Shown in pieces: positions 61,400 to 64,000 of a stretch of DNA of 64,000 bases. The position numbers were made by a program, and so were the translations under genes. The DNA comes from Benincasa hispida. Lineage: Eukaryota > Streptophyta > Magnoliopsida > Cucurbitales > Cucurbitaceae. A model generated the notes under the pieces. The model did no database searches and was not told the origin of the DNA. It saw nothing but the letters and a program-made list of their open reading frames with translations. Within the stretch, counting starts at the first letter, position 1, and the number at the start of each line of letters is the position of its first letter. Where the stretch lies: the NCBI RefSeq assembly GCF_009727055.1, contig NC_052349.1, forward strand, positions 93,635,325-93,699,324, given 5' to 3'.

Positions 61400-62985
61400 G
61401 AAAATTGTGTTATCCTGGGTGATCGTAATCCACATCTCCGCAGGCGGGTTAAGCCTTGCCTACTCAATGTCTTAAGGACATTACTCCATCCCTTGTAGAT
61501 CCCGGGGATTCTAATTATTGGGCAATGTTCCCGTTCTTAGCTCAGAGGCCAGCTGGCCCACTTGGATCTCCAGTTCCTTATAGAGACGTTTTGTGCTTGC
61601 ATCACTGGAGTCATTTTTATCCATATACTGCTTCAGCAGTGTCTCTAACGAGCTTCCCGAGGTGTTAGACCATGATGGTTGCTGGTTATGCGGTCTTGAT
61701 TGTCCTGGTTGTGGTGAAAAGGGGGATTTCCTCTATTTCCCCCTTGATGGTTCATTGGCACCCCTAGGTTGGGTTTACCTCCTCAACCGAAATTAGGATG
61801 GCTCCTCCAGCCCGGATTATAGGTGTTGCTGAAGGGGTTGTTCTGGATAGCACACACTTGCTGAAGGTTCAATGGAACCACACATCAGCTCCGTGAGCCC
61901 CTACACAATTGACGCAACTGATTGCGGCCATTTGAGTCGGTGTAGTGGGTTGCGCTGATTGTGGAGCAATGGCTCCTTGGTTGATTGCCATTGACTGAAG
62001 AATCGAGGTCACGTGGCCATCTACGCGGCCAACGTGGTCACTATCTCCGTAGGGACAATGGCTATTTCAGTTTTCCTTCTATCGACGCCTCGGCCTCCAT
62101 AAACATCTTCGATCCAATCATCCATATTCCGCGAGATACGGTCGAGGATGACTTTGGCCTCCGTGTATGTCTTATCCATAAAACCTCCTGTCGCGGAGGC
62201 ATCAGCAACAGCCTGCGTTGCTCTGTTCAAGCCATTGTAAAATGTTTCCATCAAGACGCAATTGGGAATCTTGATATGCGGGCAGTTTTTCACCAGTCTC
62301 CTGAATTGCACCCAGGCGGTGCTCAGGGTCTCATTCTCCTTTTGTTCAAAGTTTAACACATCCTTTCATCGTCTTGTGTTGACGGCAGGTGGGAAGAACT
62401 TCTTCATGAACCGCTCCACCAATTGCTCCCATGAAGTGATCTCATTTGGCTCAAGCGAGTAAGCCCACCTCTTAGCCTAGTCTCTCAAGGTGTAAAGGAA
62501 CAGATACAATCTTATATTTTCTGGGGTCACGCTAGGTAAGGAAAAATTGTCGCACATCTTGACAAAGTTGGTCAAATGGGCTTGTAGGTCTTCACCTTGC
62601 AGACCCCCGAACTGCCCGCCATTTTGAATCATCTGCAACATGACCGACTTAATCTCAAAATGCACGTTCTCTTCCACAGTCGGCCTCGAGATTCCAGGTG
62701 AAAAATCATACAAATTGGGTGCTGCATAATTACGCATCGGGATGTTGCGATCAGCGCCATGAAGACAGGATCCTGATCTGGTCGAAAAGCCCCTTGGTTC
62801 ACAGCCAATACCGCATTATCGTTATTTTTCGCCATGCTGGCTGTCTTGTTTCGCCTAATTCGATTCTGACGTACCCTTGCATGGAAAATTCGCTCGATCT
62901 TAAGGTCAGTTATGAATTCCGATTCAGCACTAGGCCTCATAAACCGTCAGGCTTCTCTCCACGTTGAACAACCAGTACAATGACA
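61400..62985 (-). pseudogene. gypsy gag of the pol-less element
   Basis: Minus frames 62940-62629, 62737-62477 and 62359-62021 give NLYDFSPGISRP, MIQNGGQFGGLQGEDLQAHL, WAYSLEPNEITSWEQLVERF, FRRLVKNCPH and ILDRISRNMDDW. These align with the gag at 2876-4559 along its length. A degenerate C-x2-C-x3-H stretch lies near 61900. Stops near 62475 and 62370 break the frame. Confidence 0.85.
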
Positions 62986-63036
62986 TCTGTCTTGCAAAAT
63001 ACCAAAAACACACTCAAACAATAAAACGTTAACCAA

Positions 63037-63055
63037 GTCCCCGGCAATGGCGCCA
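63037..63055 (-). other. Primer binding site (tRNA-Asp type)
   Basis: On the minus strand TGGCGCCATTGCCGGGGAC begins 6 nt after the LTR end, one base from the canonical tRNA-Asp complement. Confidence 0.8.
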
Positions 63056-63061
63056 TAGACT

Positions 63062-64000
63062 TGTAACGCAGATTTTAATAGGTATGATTGATGATGTTCT
63101 ATGCTTGAAATGATGTGATACTACCGCTAGATATGCATTAATGATGGATGTTCACGTAGTATGCCATGCGTTGTCACAAGTTTCCTTACGATAGAACCAA
63201 GTGTAATTCCACCGCAAGTTTCTCGGTGTGATCCGAGGTCGAACATGAGGACCGATTTAGGTTATTGTGGTATGTTCATGATATATGCGACCAGGTTTTC
63301 AATCTTTAAAAATGTGTTTGTACAGGTATATAAATTGCGATAAAATAAAGTAAAGCAGTAAAGATGCGATAGTAAAATGAAATACAATAAACCTAAGCTA
63401 GATGATACAAGATATAGGCTTCATGTTACAAGATGTTGGGGTCAAGGCTAGCTGTGAAAGTTGTGCAAAGACGTAGAATGCGGCGGCAAGTCTTATGAAT
63501 AGAACAGAAAGACAAAGACAAAGAATATAACAATGCAAGTTCTCAATTGCGTTGAAGCTACAAATGTTGTTCCGCTCTTCTCTTGGCGTACACCTTTCAG
63601 TGATTAACGTAATGAACGCAAGGTTGTTTCCATGTCTGGAAGTACTACTCGCTTTAATTAACGCATTCTTCTGACCTTCTCTCGATAGGTCGGAATGACA
63701 TCTTCATTTCTGCTCTCACATGTGAAGATGTCGTCTAGCATGCCTTAGCTAAACGCATTTTATATCTTTAACACAGACTAAGTACTTGGTTAATTCATAT
63801 TGCTTATCAGGGAATTAGGAAGACATAATGGAGAAAATGATTAATGGAGAAACGGAAATAGACAGAGAATGGTATATGAAAGCTATCGAAACATTTAATA
63901 TGTCTATTAAGCGTTTGATACATGGTGGGTGAATGAAAAGAGAATGAGAAAGTGAAATACAACGATGAAAAAAATAGAACAGATACAAACAAGTGCTAAT
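63062..64000 (-). repeat. 5' LTR, partial
   Basis: The distal part of the element's 5' LTR, ending (minus strand) TGCGTTACA before the primer site. The remainder lies beyond the window. Confidence 0.83.

Larger units (their letters stand above)
52098..64000 (-). mobile_element. Large gypsy-type element with gag but no visible pol; continues beyond the window
   Basis: The 5' LTR (63062 to past 64000), tRNA-Asp primer site, gag, a tandem repeat region, two accessory coding blocks and a split 3' LTR (52098-56319) all read on the minus strand. LTR copies 52098-52916 and 63062-63835 are near-identical by eye, and 55431-55570 matches 63863-64000. No RT, integrase or protease motif was seen between gag and the 3' LTR, although 717 nt are missing in a gap. 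The LTR family is the same as the nested element at 4909. The far end and its target-site copy are outside the window. Confidence 0.78.

Overview
The window looks like nuclear DNA of a flowering plant, dominated by transposable elements (TEs) around one host gene. Evidence for this is GT-AG introns, plant-type Ty1/copia and Ty3/gypsy LTR elements, LINE, SINE, TRIM and MITE remnants, and a chloroplast-targeted carotenoid gene. The gene's N-terminus and the repeat types fit a cucurbit best, but that is inference from memory and not certain. There are two assembly gaps (56320-57036 and 59075-59126).

Host gene: the minus strand of 17940-46197 carries one complete 15-cis-phytoene desaturase gene (PDS). 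I could place all 14 coding exons. Every junction is GT...AG, every phase matches, and the total is 1731 nt (576 codons plus stop) with no in-frame stop. The coding span is about 28.3 kb because the introns have filled with TEs. Intron 3 (12.3 kb) holds a copia element, two LINE tails, a TRIM-like element with a clean target-site duplication (TSD), a tandem repeat and a possible SINE. Intron 7 (7.4 kb) holds a second copia element of the same family and a MITE-like repeat. Intron 13 holds a LINE remnant and a miniature TRIM-like unit. No other host gene could be supported.

Left flank (1-17656): a decayed copia element (1-1359 and 15643-17346) was split by a 14.3-kb Athila/Tat-like gypsy element (1360-15642) with two recognisable LTRs and a near-matching 5-bp TSD. 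That gypsy element was itself invaded by a truncated pol-less relative (4909-8012) and by a solo LTR (10153-11852). A CACTA transposon end then abuts the PDS 3' flank.

Right flank (46861-64000): AT-rich intergenic DNA, a hAT-like MITE with an 8-bp TSD, homopolymer tracts, a heptad minisatellite, a solo copia LTR, and a large minus-strand gypsy-type element (52098 to beyond 64000). This last element has gag but no visible pol. It carries two unusual accessory coding blocks, one a Lys/Glu-rich coiled coil and one resembling the plant transposon-protein domain. Its 3' LTR is split by a further 2.5-kb insertion.

The most interesting signals are: the TE-inflated yet intact PDS gene; a GAAA-loop hairpin at the tip of three related gypsy LTRs with a covarying base pair; the pol-less gypsy element with accessory ORFs; and TRIM-type elements inside PDS introns.
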